From contig JAPYMA010000216.1 in the NCBI GenBank assembly GCA_035041965.1, positions 372,001 to 436,000 on the forward strand: a stretch of DNA of 64,000 nt, in the 5' to 3' direction. Position numbers and translations under genes: made by a program. The notes under the pieces are model-generated. The model was given only the letters and a program-made list of their open reading frames with translations, was not told where the DNA came from and ran no database searches. The stretch is from Anisakis pegreffii (Eukaryota > Nematoda > Chromadorea > Rhabditida > Anisakidae). Of the stretch, positions 49,060-63,700 are shown one piece after another. Positions within the stretch are counted from its first letter, which is position 1. Each line of letters starts with the position of its first letter.

Positions 49060-52000
49060 TCAAACTCCTGTGGAGAGTCCGGTAAGCCCTCCACCAGCAG
49101 CAATATGTTCTGATATATGTCTTGGTTGGGGTATTGGTATGAATTCACGTGATGCAACATCATACCCAGAGTATCGACCAGAATCGGCGCTGAAATTACC
49201 ATTCGCATGAACCAGATTATTTCAAAACGTTGACATATTCGTCATTCACTCTCTCGTATATTTTCAGATTAGACGGGTCACAGAATTCGAAAACAGAATA
49301 GATAGAATCAAATGATCGAAATATCTTCATTTCGTTTGACTTTTCGTACCAACAATGACCGCAATCAGTTGAATGATTATTCATTTTAATTACCATTCAT
49401 TTTAATCTAAGCTCTCTTCACGACAATTACACATGTCGAAATGTCGTTGTTCAAATCGCTAACATAACTTACGGTATTTGTGAAAGCGAAATGAAATCAA
49501 AACTAACTCGTACAAATACGGTTGTGAATTAAATCGATTAATCTGGGGCTTTTCGCCTGTCGGTGAAACGTCGTTCAGTGAAACGGTTGGTGAATAACGA
49601 CGAGTGTGACGTTCATATCGTGGCGGTGATTGCAATGGTTCCTTCTGAAAAGAGCCCAAAAAATTGAGCAAAATGATGAAAATAATCCAAATATTCATTT
49701 GAAATTCTCGAAAGAATGTTTCTATCATCTGACGCGAACTTAACTCACAATAATTCAGTTGCAATCGAATATTTGCAAATAATCTCAATTGCTTTTCACC
49801 TAACTAGTAATTATCGAACGAGTTGTTGTTTGCAGCTGAAAGGAAATGACTGAATTCAGCGAATTACTCGATTGCAGTAAAAATATAACCTCGTCGGAAC
49901 TACTAAGATTCTGAAGATGTATGTCTTCAACTGTGGATTTGTTCAATTCCTCATTAATTTTCGAACGATGTCGTCGTTTCAGTGTCCAACAACCAACAAA
50001 AATAATCACGAGTATCGCTATCGCGCCAATCAAAACGCCACTCCAGAACAGCCACGTTAAAAGATCGTTTCGTTCGCTGAAATCATATTTATTTCATTCA
50101 AACTTCTTGAACGTTATCAGATTCGTGCAGCAATGAATTGTAAGAAGAATTAAGAAGAATTTGTGCAGCAATCAATTTGTGCAGCAAGAATCAAGAATTT
50201 GAGTTGTAAGAAGCTGAAAGACCGTTTTCTAATGATGTCTTTAGACGTCATAATGACCGAATTTGTTGTATTTGGATCTGATCAAAATTCGGTGCTATAT
50301 GAAAAGTTCTCGCATCCAAAGCAAATACTTAACGCAAATGTGAAGATATTTGTATAAATGCGTCTCTTACCGAGATCTACACCAAGGTTGTATGCCTTCA
50401 TTCCAACGCATCGTGAATGAATTTGCATCGTGACCATATTCCATTTTAGTGCCTTAAAGATATGTATAAATTCATGTTATTCGATATCGTAATATGAGAA
50501 GAAAATGTACAAAACGTTACAATCTGAGATATGTAAATTCTTTTTGAAATAAAGACTGATGTTCATTTCTGTTCTAGTAATTACTGTCATTGGTCGAAAC
50601 TGCACATATCTCAGCGCTGTTCACAATTTCATTCGTTACACTCTAAAAGTATTATATTACATAAGTTAAGGACATACACTGGTATTCAGTATCGCCCATA
50701 TTTATATGGTCTTGTGAGCATGTGAACGATACCATATCACCTTCCAAGTAGGCTCTTGATACACTGGTCGGGCCTTTGATCATATATTCTGGATATTCTA
50801 ATGCAACTGCACCACAGCTATTATCTGAATGAAAAGATACTCAACTCGAAGTATATCTCATGTTCTGGTGATATCCAGTTATTGGAACTTCAACGATTTC
50901 TTTCTGAAGATCAGAGCGCTTACTCGAGTGCCTTCAAATATTCTTATCGAAAACCTACAGTGTGTTGTGGCGAGGTCACGTTGAACGATGAACGACTGAA
51001 ATTCATCCTTCGATTTGTCGCCAAGAATCCTTGTTTGAAGTAACAATGAATCAAATTCGCACACCACGTCCGAACCACAATCGGTTTCGATCGTATGCAA
51101 TGAATCCGGACATCGACGAACTTCAGGATAGATATTCCCGTCCATCATCCCGTCTGAATATTTGCATGGAACATATGTTAGGTTGATTAATCATTCTTTT
51201 TGGGATGTAATTGAAATGAGCTGACACTCGAAGTGAATTAAATGGAGTGCGTTCAGGCCGAAAATGATGATTTTAGATTTCTGATTCGCAGATTCAGTGA
51301 GGATTTACAGAGATCGAACTTGATTACCTTTATAATAGTTCTGACACATTCGTTTGAAGTCATCGATTGTTTGTTGCGTTTGAGGCACAAATGCATGTGA
51401 ACCTCTGAAAAATTTTAACTTAATCAAAAATAATCAAAATATTGATCTGAAACGGAAATATTATCATTGAAGATCACCGACTTGAACCAATTATCACGGA
51501 TATGGACGACGGTCAATGATCAACAATTTCAAGACAGATGAAGCAATAGATAAACCAACGAGTGATATCTTGAATCTGTGCTGTAAACAGGTTTCTTCAT
51601 GTATGAATCCGGAAAAACGCTAAACGCTGATTCTGAGGTTGTTTCGAACATATCTGTCATCGCAACACCACTGGACAGTCGAACCGACTGCGAGATCAAA
51701 CCCATCTCAGATTCGCCTTTTATTCGATCTTAAATTTTGAAGCGCAATAATGACTCTCAAAGACAGTTCATGAAACTTCGCAAAACACTGAAGCATATGA
51801 ATATAAGCCAGAAACAATTCAAAATTCCTATTCTGAATTAGATCAGAAAACATTAGGAGAACTGAACAGTTCTTGAACTGTACGACACTCACTTTCCCAA
51901 GCGAAAAACCGATTTGTTCGGATATTGAAACAATTTCGATAAGGAAAGAAATCATTAAAAACCGATAAACAATCCGTCGAATGAGTGTGTCGTTCGAAAC

Positions 52001-55000
52001 GAATGACTGACTGACTTACATTTGGTGATAAGATCGTTACGTTTTCCAGGATTATTCACTTCATCCCATGTGAGTTGTAGTTCAGCTTCAGATGGATATG
52101 CTGCCCCCTCACCAGTTGGTCGTAATAAACCATCCACACGAGGTATCTCAGTGATACGATGCACATGCGCATACATACCGCTTGAATCCTTTAAATGAAC
52201 CAGCAGTTTAAATTTAAATTGAACCAGCAGTTTAAATTCAGCTTGATTTCTTTTTCAAGAGCAATCGATTGAATCAATAAGAAACTGCAGAATGCAACTA
52301 TGGAGTTCTTCTACAACTGAAAGTTTTACAATGCCAATTTTTCCCCATTCATGCAACGAAAATATCAAAGTGAGTCCGATAACAAATCTTCCATGACGAG
52401 AACTGTGCGATATCGCCACCGATATCAATCATCAGCATTGATCTCTACTAATCCAAATGCATGTAAATGGAGAAGTTCAAAAAGTTCCGTAACAATAGGA
52501 GGGATCAGATGCATTTTTTTTTCTTTCATAAATGAATGGTTCTTTCGTGAGAGGAAAGCTGCAAGGAAGAATTCGACGCAAAAGGAGAAGAAATCGCTTT
52601 ATCTGAAGGAAATTCTCTCCCTTCAATGCAACTACTGACCGCGCTGGAAGGCGATCTTGTTCTTGCATATTAAATGAAGTATCGAAGTGCTAACTACATA
52701 CCATATGATACTGCGGTGGAACAGCGACGAGTAAATCGAGTAGACCGAAACTCTCCATGTAGGTTGGTATGCGATCCATATCGATAGCGTACGATTCCCG
52801 GATACGAACACCGATTTGAGCATGATTCAGCACAACGTACACCTCAGCTTGACCTCGTTGTACGTTATTGACGTATATTGTGACACCTTCAAACGGACAG
52901 TAATACTGCACGATTTGTCACTGAATGGTGACTGAATGCATTTCGTTTAAATTCTCACGATTGCAGTCTGCCATGCAGCTGCAGTGAACACTAACAATAA
53001 GGTAAAAAGGTTCTGACTGATCGAATACACACCCTTGAAACGCTGAAGTTGCATAGTATCAAAATAGCGCACGACATCGTTGACTAGAATCGTTGTTCGA
53101 TAACGTAATCGCATGGTGTCTTTGCGAAGAATCACGTGAACACGATCAGATTCCGAAGTTTCCAATGCAATTCCCGTCAGAACAGTTACATTTGACGGCT
53201 GCACCAACTCGAATTGTTCGATGTTATGAGCACCTATAATACGTGAAATGTTTTATGGAGCGAGTAGTTCTGAACCAGCTAATGAAGTTATTCATTATTT
53301 CAATTACGAAGCGTTTGGAGCTAAACAAAAAATATGATTTCCGAACTGCCACAAATTGTGAACGAAAGCTACTCGTCCAAAAGCTGCATATGAACGAGCG
53401 TAAGTTTCTGGATTGAGTGAAGGCTGAATAATGTAAAAACTGATTATGACAGTTCATCGAGACTGGCGGTGACTTTGATTTTTTATTTCAGCTGAACAGA
53501 CCCTCTTTTCGATGCTCTAACATTGTTAAGCTGATCAGCACTACATGAAGCAGTAATCCTCAAAAACGCAGCGAATAGTAAACAAATTATTAGAATCGCT
53601 CAAATAAAATTTGGTTGAGAAATAACGAATTGAATCGAAAACCTACTAAAATCAACACTTCGATCTGGGAAGCGTTCAAGCCGTGCTTGAATACGAACCT
53701 CTGGCGTTAACGTTGTTTTCTCAGCATATAAAAGATTGTATACACCTGGATCATTGAAGATCAGTTTTTGCTTTTGCAGAGTTGTCATTACGCCTGCACC
53801 TAATATTGTGCCTAAAACAAATCACTTTCAGAATCTGGTGGACTTTGCGATTGATATATTATTTATTCATTGGTCGAATAATGCGTGACGTGAAGAAAGC
53901 GTGATATTTTTGCAGTTGACGAACCGATCGCAGCGGGTTGATATTGTTGACAAGCACTCGATGGTCTACGCCAGTAGAACATTTGACAACGAAAGTCTGA
54001 ATATTTACAGCATAAATAATATGGCATAGTGTCGTGATGAAATGCGCTCAGACCAGGCACCTGAAATTATTTTTTTGAAACTTCATTGTGAAGCGCTAAT
54101 CCGAACAACATGATTCAGTAAGAGTACCAATTTTGTGTGACTTAACGAGCAAAACTTGCAAACAAAGGAGGATCAGAGAGCTGAAATAGGCTCAAAGTTA
54201 TGCTCAGCTAGCATACCTCAAACATTCCTTGATAAGGTCGCGTGCCGAACTCATAGGCTCGCATCGGAAAGCCAGGACTATAGGGCGTAGATTCATCGAT
54301 TTGAATGACTGGCTGATAACTGGTTTGCATCAAATACCCTTGATCATCGTAGCAACACACTTGTCCGTAATGCGTTGAGTATGAACTAAACGATGAAAGT
54401 AACTCAAAATTTTTTTTTTGTAAATTACACATATTTGCTTTTGACTGCAAGGCTAAAACAGTGCGAACTGAGCATTGTGGCCAGCAACGTTACAAACGTT
54501 TGATAGCCTGGTCAATCCAGGTAATCCAGTTAATACATATTTGCCAAAAAAAACCCTTCATATCACTGGTTATGTAATTCCTCGCTCCAACGAAATATTT
54601 CAAGCAATAATTTCGGTTTCATTCTGAGAGTTAAAATCAGGAGAATGCTTAAAGCAAAAGTGAAGTATGTCAAACCTTTCATGTCCAACCGGTAAACTAC
54701 TATCGTAGTATGCTCCTTGAACGTTTTGTGCACTCATATAGCAGTTTCTCGAGCCGAGTGTTTCAGTGCACGTCACATCTCGGAACATCTATAGAAATGA
54801 CAAACTGTAGTTATATTTTGTAAGATGAAGCATAAATGGCCTATTTGTCGAATTGCGATTAGTTATCTATGTCAACCCGCGATAGACGTGTTCATTCAAC
54901 AAGTAATCAGCAAAATTCACTCATTCCGTCGAAAAACTGACCTGAGAGCATCTGGGATGAGGCATGAAACGACCAATATCCAATTTCGCTTGTTCCTCTT

Positions 55001-58000
55001 TACATGGACACGATGAATTCGTTTCAGTTTCACGTATGAAATTCGGCAGTGCACCATCTTCGTTGAACCTTCAGTCAAAAAAAAAGTGATTGATGTATTC
55101 GTTTTGACAGCATTTTTATTAGTTGGATTGTTGAATCGAGTGAACGAGTGTAAAATTTGTTGGACTGAATGGTGGTACTCACCACGACTGACACATTTCA
55201 GTGGCCTTTTTCTTGACAAACATTTTGCGTTGTTCTCGACTCGCATCCGCAGGCACTGCTGAGTATGACGTGTGTGTTGCAGTCCATAACCAATGTAATG
55301 AGATTGGTGCACTTATCAAGCTATAAATGAGAAGCACTTGCGATCAACTGAAGAATCAATCAAAATTTTATGTGACAACATCAGAACTGGAAACATTGAT
55401 ATTATGAACAATACATACTCCAGGAACAGTTCAGGATGTGAATTGCACAAAGTTGGCTTATTCATTAACAAATAATTCAAATATGCTTTGGTTATTAACA
55501 ACGTTCGAGATGCCAGAGGAATAGTTGACTGTAATCATTTTCAAGCATTGAAAAAAGCTCATAATGTAGCGAAAATGGGCGAATTATGAAGCTGATACCC
55601 GGTTGGTAGTTCCCCAACAAAACTTTTATCCTCCCCACGTCCGCCAGTGTCTGATGATGGAATTGGTGCAAGCTTCAAATAACCGAATCGATACGTATAC
55701 AACTCCTCATCTCTTTCCCGGTCATTCATGTACCACTCTTCAACATTTCGGATATCGATTTGTGCCTTTTGCGGACTCCAACGATACGCATCATCGCCCA
55801 TATTTTGATGACTACTCAATCTGAACAAAACGAAGACATTCAACGGTCCATCTTCTCGGAAATGAGCACATACTCTTGGTTCCATAAGAGGCGATTTGTG
55901 CCTCAAAATGATAAATGAATAAGATGAGATACGAAGATAAGATCCAACACTGTTCCAAATACGAAGGCGGAAATTCAAAGATCACTGTTTGCCTAATTGT
56001 TTCACGTTTGGTTCTTATAGCGAAACAAGGAATTCATTTCGCGAAGCAAGCCTTTACTATGATCATTTTAACTGAAGTATGAAAATGCGATTGGCGCAGC
56101 TATTTAAACTACTGGTAATCAAGAAAAGTATTGCGCTATTCATCAAGAAATCACTGTTATGACAGCGAAATATTGTATTCAAAGAACTCACCTCGCCAGT
56201 ACTCTATGAACAGGTCGAAATTTTTTGATTGCATCGTCACGAGCTTCCTTGTAACCGATAACATAAAGACCGAGTGTCAGTTGATATAAAGCAGGATTGT
56301 TGATGTCCAACGTGTGATCGCCAGTTTGTGGAATTGTGAAGTTCCTCAAATATTGATAGATTATTGAGTGATATAAAAATAAAGTTCTCGTATAAAACCT
56401 CAAGTGAATAATATCTAATGGAGTTTGAATCAGAAACGTAAGTGAACACAGACTGACAATTGGAGGATGGCATACGTCGTTTCGTTTTGTTACAGAATAT
56501 TTTAATGTCATAGCTTAATTTATCAGCCCCAAAATTATCAGCTTAACACATCGATCTGAAGAATAGTGTCAACTTCTAAACACCTCAAAGTTTTCATTTA
56601 GTTTACCTTGGGTACCATATGATTTCTTTATCGTCCCTAACTGGATTATGGAACCAATCATGAATATTCCCAATATCCAATCGCATCGGATCAATTGTTG
56701 GTGGCACTGAAAGAAGAGCAATTCTTTTAAATTTTCGCTCTTCAATTGATCGCTTCAATTCAGTCAGTTGTGCACTTCTCAAAAACGTAGTGTGACCATG
56801 TTGAAGGAAAATATATTGCTATTCGGGAAAACAGGGAATAATAAGTGAAAAGTTTTCAATGGGTGAAATCAATCCAGCACAAAGCATCATTATTTACAAT
56901 AGTGATTAACCGTTTAATCGAATTGTCTATTTTCGAGCTATTACAGTTTTAAAAAAAAATAATTCCAAATAGTCTTAACCAAATCCAGCTTATGAATTAC
57001 CGAAATAGATATAGCCGATATAAGCTTTTTCATCGTTTGCCAAACCAGACAGAGGTTGAAAATAAACTGTTTTGGTTCCCCAGTCGAGAATTTTTGGTAA
57101 ACGACATCGCGCAACAGCTGCGTTCAACACTTCACATGGTGCAGTCTGCAATGGAAAACTGTCTGATCACGATGAAAGCATAATGAACACGCTCGTTTAT
57201 TCAAACATCCCATTTAGGCACATTTGATGAACTGAAGTGAAATGGATTTCATTATCTGATTACGCATTTTGCAAAATTCAATCGATTGTCAGCAAAATTA
57301 TAAATTGAGCTGTTGCTGGGGATAGTTCCTGAAATTTATGAATGAACCATTACCATTTTCTGATCTCACCAGAATTTTTTCAAAATTAGTTTCCGTTTAC
57401 ATCCGAACTATCCTCGCAATATGTTATGGCTGATGATTATTCTTCCAGTCCACTTGTACAATTTTTGAACGTTTAGTGAACCCACGAAGAATGTCTTTCT
57501 ATATCACAATAATCAGTTCAGAGAAATGCTCAAGGGATTAAGCTTCGAATAATTTAATAATGACAGATGATTGCCATAAGCCAACCTCTCGTTGTTCAAT
57601 CATGAGAACGTACGTGACCGATGGATCAAGACACATTGCATTCACATCAACGGTCATTTGTCCAAGCATATTCACAATATTCGGAAAGATATTCAATGGA
57701 ACTGAAAATTTTGTTCCATTTCGAAATTGAGCTTGGACAGTCTATAGCTGTGGCTGTACGCGGGGCATTAAGAGTGGTCACTGACAAGAGTTTATAGCAA
57801 GCTGGATAGAGCGAGAACAGATTTGAATTCACCTCGCTTTAGTAAGGTAATAATTTGACTCAAAGTCAACAAACTCATTTAACCAAACAATGTTCTTCAC
57901 TTAGTTCAGAGTAGCTACGAAAACAAACTTTTGCACATTCCAGCAAACGACTCGTCAAAATACAGAGGCTGACAATAATAATGATCGTAAGAGCACACAA

Positions 58001-60785
58001 ATTTCTAACGAACAAATCTCCACTCAATTGCTGATAACACAACAAATGAAGGCTTCTCAAGAAACCCTTCCACATGGATCTCATTAAAATCATATGAAGT
58101 GATCGAATGAACAAAACTGATTCTCACATGTTCCACCAGTTTTATTCGAACAACCCGCAGGTCTGACAATGTCATCAACTCGATGCAAATAACGTCCTCG
58201 CACAACATGTGGCACTGATGAACGATCAGCCAACGACGACGGTCGTTCTTTCGTTGTCACCGATAGATCTACCATTACACTTCCGGTGTGATTTCCTCCG
58301 TTAAAAACTGCCTACAACTCTTAGAAAGTGCAATATCACGATTGCGCATTCCCTTCAATGAAACTTCATTCACTTCGCTCAACTAATACAACATCACACT
58401 TCAATTACCTGACATCGCCCAGTGACCGTATTACCATTAAGATCGGCCGCGTCATAGCCAAGCTTATCATAATTGATAATCGAATACGAAAGAGTACCAA
58501 CTGCATCGGTGAGCCAAACAAGTTGGTAAGTGGAATACATTCGTTCTCTTCCGATATTCGGCCTCAAATTCTCCCAAGTCACCACCAACGCGGCTTCAGC
58601 ACGAAACATGCTCGCACCAGCCACTCCCTCTGTAAAACTTCGATTATGTCAACCTCTTCAGTCTGATAGATTGCATACCAACGATATCAACAAAGCATTC
58701 AGAATCGATGAATTCATCGATGGAATATGTTTAAGAATAATATGAAGTGCATGCAAAACCTTGAAGCATTCTTTGCATACGATCTAGGAACTGATCTGAT
58801 TGGATGTTGCATTGTACATACGGTAATTTACCACGACATGGATGGCGAGTGGACGATGCGATCGCTGAAATTGATTCGATTTGGAATAATTCATTTCAGA
58901 GTCAAATCATTGTTCGCCAAAATGAGGCTGGTAATAATTGAAGAAAGTATATTGTTGGCAACTGCAGCAGTGATTATGGTGTTATTAAATAACACATATA
59001 AGCTTGAGCACAGTCATATGTATTTCTGAACCAGTTACATCGAAGGTTTGAAAGCCAGCACTCTTAGCGATATGTTTAAACCAGCTCAAGTAATGGATGA
59101 TATCATGCCGTTATTTTCTTTTTTAATGCATTGATGTTTTCTTTCTTTTTCTAATATATTAATATATCATTTGCTGGATTACATCAATCAACCTCCCAGT
59201 TAATCTCAATCGAGCTGTGAGACTCGCTTGAAAATTATCGAGCCATCAGTAAATGTAAATTTGATTCAATGGTAGTATGAGGAGTTGAGTTTGAAGAAAT
59301 GAAAGAGAATGGAATGATAAAACGAACATGAAAATGCAGAATGTGAACGCATTTCAAGTCTGTAGTACACTTTACTGCCTGTAAGTGAATTTGAGTCGAC
59401 ACGTTGTCTGAAAGAAAGAAGGGGAAGTCATTTTTTTTCTTCAGATGTTTGCATTCAGACACTAGAAAATGTGCTGCTAGATACAACCACGAACATTCAC
59501 CCAATTTCGGAACGGGTTCGACTCAAATTGCAAATACCTCCTTGTCTCCGGAATATAAATGTAGTCATCAAACTGAATCAGTATATGATGTCGATTCACG
59601 ATTATTATTTTTAGTGCCATACTGGCTTAGCTGAATCAATGTGAACATATCGAGTAAACCAACTAACTAACAAGCAGATTATCCATCAACATTCCAGCTT
59701 ATTTGTAGATTGCTATGCAATCGAAAGCATCATTTAAGTCACTTAAATCTTTAGGTTAGACCATTTAAAATCAGATGACTTAAATTCCTAATTCAGCTTG
59801 ACTACCAATATTTTTAATGATTATGTCTGCTTGATAGTCAGTGATGGTTCGAGGATAAAAAAAGAAATCATGGCAAAAAATGCACTCCAATTGCCCTATA
59901 AGAGAATAACTGATCGGCAATTTGTTGGCATACTTGCAAAGATAAGGAGCAATAAGTGCAGGATCGGATTCACGTGGCCAGTCCGTATCCACTCCAACTC
60001 GCAGATCGTGAGCGTTGTCCGAAAATTGTGCGAAACCAACATAACCGTTCGTTGAAATCTTCAATATTGAATTTCTCATACAGAACTTTCAGTTTATACT
60101 TCAGTTCCACTACGCAGCTGTTTTATTAAGTCGTAGCTGAAGTTCCCCAGATGTTTTTGACAAAATTCAGTTCGGCAATCAATTTTGACGATATATCGAG
60201 TTGTAATTTCAATGAAAATTATTTCGGCGATTATGCTGATTCAGCGTAATGCATTGAACAAATAATTTCAAATTTATCAGCTACGACTGTAATTGTAAGC
60301 TAGTTGATCTTGATGTTAAGTGAGCAAATGAGAAATTTTTGTGGTCGGGAGAGGTGAAGATGCAAGCAGTGTGAATGGTACTCGTACCATTGTGTAGTTG
60401 TATTTGCCACCGTAAAACGGGAAATACTGATAGAGGCGGATTGTCATTCCATTCGCCTGCTGATTACTACTTATCTCCAAATCGCCAACCTCTCGCCCGT
60501 ACTCCACTAAATTCGGTTTTTCTGAAAGTAATCTCTGACATTTTCATACTTTTTAACGAATACAAACAATATCACTAAAAGTTTCGATTGAATATCTTTT
60601 CCGATAACCGAAGGAAACATTTCGGTACCTGGATAGTATGGATTATAAGGTCCGTACGCTGTTCTAGCGTAATTCGGGTTCTGAGCACTGAGCACAACGT
60701 TTCCATCTGCATCCAACTGAGCTGATGAATCGTCAGTGAAGAACATAGAGTGTAGAAGAAGAAGATAGATTAAGACTGCCCGCAT
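49060..60785 (-). CDS. mesh: Mesh orthologue (NIDO-AMOP-vWD-sushi membrane protein)
   Basis: Twenty-nine exons join in frame to 1476 aa: 60785-60609, 60534-60388, 60085-59806, 59378-59328, 58864-58760, 58629-58409, 58311-58128, 57701-57586, 57145-57001, 56706-56607, 56344-56192, 55901-55619, 55528-55419, 55320-55183, 55068-54942, 54788-54676, 54385-54217, 54060-53925, 53811-53647, 53233-53033, 52886-52702, 52188-52016, 51404-51328, 51153-50955, 50817-50678, 50452-50371, 50076-49890, 49644-49508, 49189-49060. Domains: signal peptide 1-22; NIDO about 130-320 (TNGYVGFAQF, VYYRLEMR, ALVVTWENL); Ig-like E-set region about 340-660; AMOP about 700-920 (CPCKEEQAKLDIGRF, VCCYDDQG); vWD about 920-1160; sushi about 1252-1325 (WNEGIQPWCRS); TM about 1335-1357; cytoplasmic tail about 119 aa. 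Family knowledge: Drosophila Mesh organises smooth septate junctions, and C. elegans has one close relative. The tail ends STGV, a class I PDZ-ligand pattern. If the penultimate donor (GA|GTTAGT) is not used, that frame stops at 49459 instead. Confidence 0.94.
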
Positions 60786-63700
60786 CCTCGTAATGCCTGA
60801 AAATTTTGGAAGTGCAACAGTATTTTTCAAGATATCAAGAGATGATTTTGGTCTATATCTCGTAATTTTCCAATGGAAAAGTTTAATTTACTCTACACAT
60901 TCAACTACCGGAAGACATTTAACAACTGATTTTTGAGAATTATCTTTAACGTGCATACGTCGAAGGTGTATTTATTGAAATATGAAAAAGATTTTCTTCG
61001 GTGTTTCAGTTCTCTGATTACGTTTGAGATAAGTATTTCAAAATATCAGACGATCAACTAGTCGAGCATAAACTGGAACTCAGAATAGCTGAGAATAAGG
61101 TCGGAAGATGTGAGTCAATGAAAGTTATTGACCGTCATGAGGATTACACACTGGTTTATTTGATTAGCAAATAAGGTGTTCAGAATGACTCATTGATTAC
61201 GCTAGCATGAGTCATCAGTTCCCTCACGTCCCCCTCACCTCCTATCTTCTTTTATTGAGAGCATCATCAAACAGTGGGTAAAACTTGAAGAAAGCAAAAG
61301 TCTCGTTTTTGGAAAACTGTCACTCACATGCTTGAATTATTAAGCGATTATCATATCTATGCTTATGAAATCTTGTCTCTTACGGTGCTATTAACTGGTG
61401 CATAGTTGGTGAAATCGCGTTCGTCATGTTCCCCTCAAAGACACCAAACCATTCTCCCAGGCTCATTTAGGCAACTTTTTTGAAAACAAAAGCTGATATT
61501 TCGTCATTAGTGCGATAGAGCAATTGTTAATTTCGGGATAGTCAATCCGAAAAAGTGTTAAACTCAGATGAGAATCTTTCATTGTAGTTAGAAATTTCAC
61601 AATACCAAAAGTTTTGATTTCGAACCTCAGTGACTATTGATGATGGTCTGATCTGGTGATCGATCTCAAGCAGTTTACTACATTAGCCGCTACACGAACG
61701 GCGGTCTTTCCAATCAAACTCATCGTTTTAATTCGATCAAACTGAGCATAATCCCCATGCTTATTCACTCAATTATTTCCCTGCGCCATTTTGAATCATT
61801 CGTCAATTTTCAATCGTATGAGGTGGGAAAAACGCGATGCAACTGCGAAAAAATTTTCAATTGCTTTTCATACAAACAATAGGATCAGTGCTATCATGTT
61901 TCTCTATCGACTCAATCTTTTTATAGGTTCTGACTGGAAATTCTTCTAAGCATTTTCATCCGCTTCAAATGCTCTGAATGGGATGGATCTCTCCGGTGAT
62001 AGTTTGAAAAATAAATCGTATGAACGAAATGGAAACAAAAAAAAAAAAGGTGAAAAGAAACAAAAAATATGAAGATGCAACGTTAGGGCAATGTCGATAT
62101 TATCAATCGATAAGAAAAAAATAAACTGTAATCATGCATAAAAAGGCAAAGCAACACCATACGGAATTACGTTGAAAGATGCTCGTAGTGATGTGGGAAT
62201 GAATAATCAGTATTGACTGCGATCTATATATGCATTTGTGAAATGAAATGCATGATCAGCATAAAAAAATATTATCATTGATATTAAAGATTCAATGCAT
62301 CTATCTCATCCATTACTCATTGCTGAAAGCAAACAAAACTTTCGTTCCGTTTTCTTTCACAACTACTACTATCCTATGAATACTTCTTATCGTGAGCGAT
62401 GATGCAGCGGCCAGATATTTATTTGCTTTTCAGATTCACTGATTGCTTAAGTTTCGAAATTCATTTTGTTGCGAGGCACTATTCAGTTCATGAGTCTTCC
62501 GGGTTATGTTCAACAAGTTCGAGCTCGCATTTACCACTGAAACTTACGACGCATCCTTATTTTCACTGATTGCTTACTCCAGTGGAACATCTGAATTTGA
62601 CGTATAACACAACGATATTTCATATAACATTGAGAGACATGCCCCGAACTATCCATGTGTGTAGGACATAAAAGCATAAGGGAACGCGAAGGCACGATTC
62701 GAGAGTTGCATAATTCCGTTTCCGCTTCTGCATTTCGAAACTTTTCGACATTAAACCATTTATGGCATTTCAGTTTGACGGGAAATTTATCGCCATTTCG
62801 TTCTATCTGATGAGAGTACAAAATGATTTTTCGTTGCTGTATACGAAGTATTATAATAATATCTCGTCCATTGAACAACAAATCAATTTTCCTCATATGT
62901 AAATGTATGTATGCACATCATGCGTTCATCGACTGTCAATTAAGCCTGATTCTGCTGAAAATGTCATATTATTTGTCGGCGAAATTGCGTCCTATTACGT
63001 CCACGATTATAGTTAACTCTTGCATTCCCCATTCCTCATTTACAATTAGATGTGAAAAATCAGTGGGCCACCAATTTTTGACGTCGCTTTTCAGTGTCTT
63101 CGACACAGTTTTCAACCCACTGAAGGCAATGCAGTTAGCGATTTTCAAGCAGTAGTTTTATTGTTATGTGAGTGGCCCCGGCTAGCCTGCAGTTAGTAGA
63201 GATTGTTCAGAGAGTAGTTCGTGATTTATTCAGTTTTACAGACGTTTCATATCATTAATGAAGTGTTTCCCACTTTGTTCTTGTGATGCGTTTTAGAGAA
63301 TATCAACTCTTCGTGCTCCATCTTTATTCAAGATTTTCGAATAACGACACATTCACAATAACGAAAATTCAATAATGAAAAAAACAAAAACAACAATCGA
63401 TCGTGAACATCACAAAATAACGGAATTAAGCAAATTAATAAATAACAAATCGATGAGTTTGTAAAATTCGGTGGAAATACAGAAGATGGAATCACATCAA
63501 ATACGAAATAAGATTTTTAAGTACGCCTGATATAATAAGAACATGAGAACGATAAGACAACTGAAAACAACAACCGTGACGACTGAAAATAATGACAATG
63601 TGGTAGTCACGAAATGTATAACCTAAGCAAACGTATCAATCACAGTAGAGCGAGTATAATAATGGAACCACATCAGCTTATAGGCACTTTCAACAATGAA

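Noticed and set aside
49459..49507. Alternative mesh ending by read-through
   Set aside because: A good donor (GA|GTTAGT) with a phase-matched downstream exon is a better end; kept only as an alternative.
58727..59029. 100-aa plus-strand frame
   Set aside because: Antisense to mesh exon 5, whose minus-strand reading fits the NIDO domain and both splice phases.
59235..59504. 89-aa minus-strand frame
   Set aside because: A different frame holds the real 51-nt mesh exon (VYYRLEMR); this frame is its shadow.
36615..60785. Operon of minus-strand genes
   Set aside because: Gaps between neighbouring genes exceed 2 kb, far above the usual nematode operon spacing of about 100-500 nt.
62531..63155. 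Overlapping ORFs of 110-121 aa on both strands
   Set aside because: Low-complexity AT-rich composition, no domain, no splice support.
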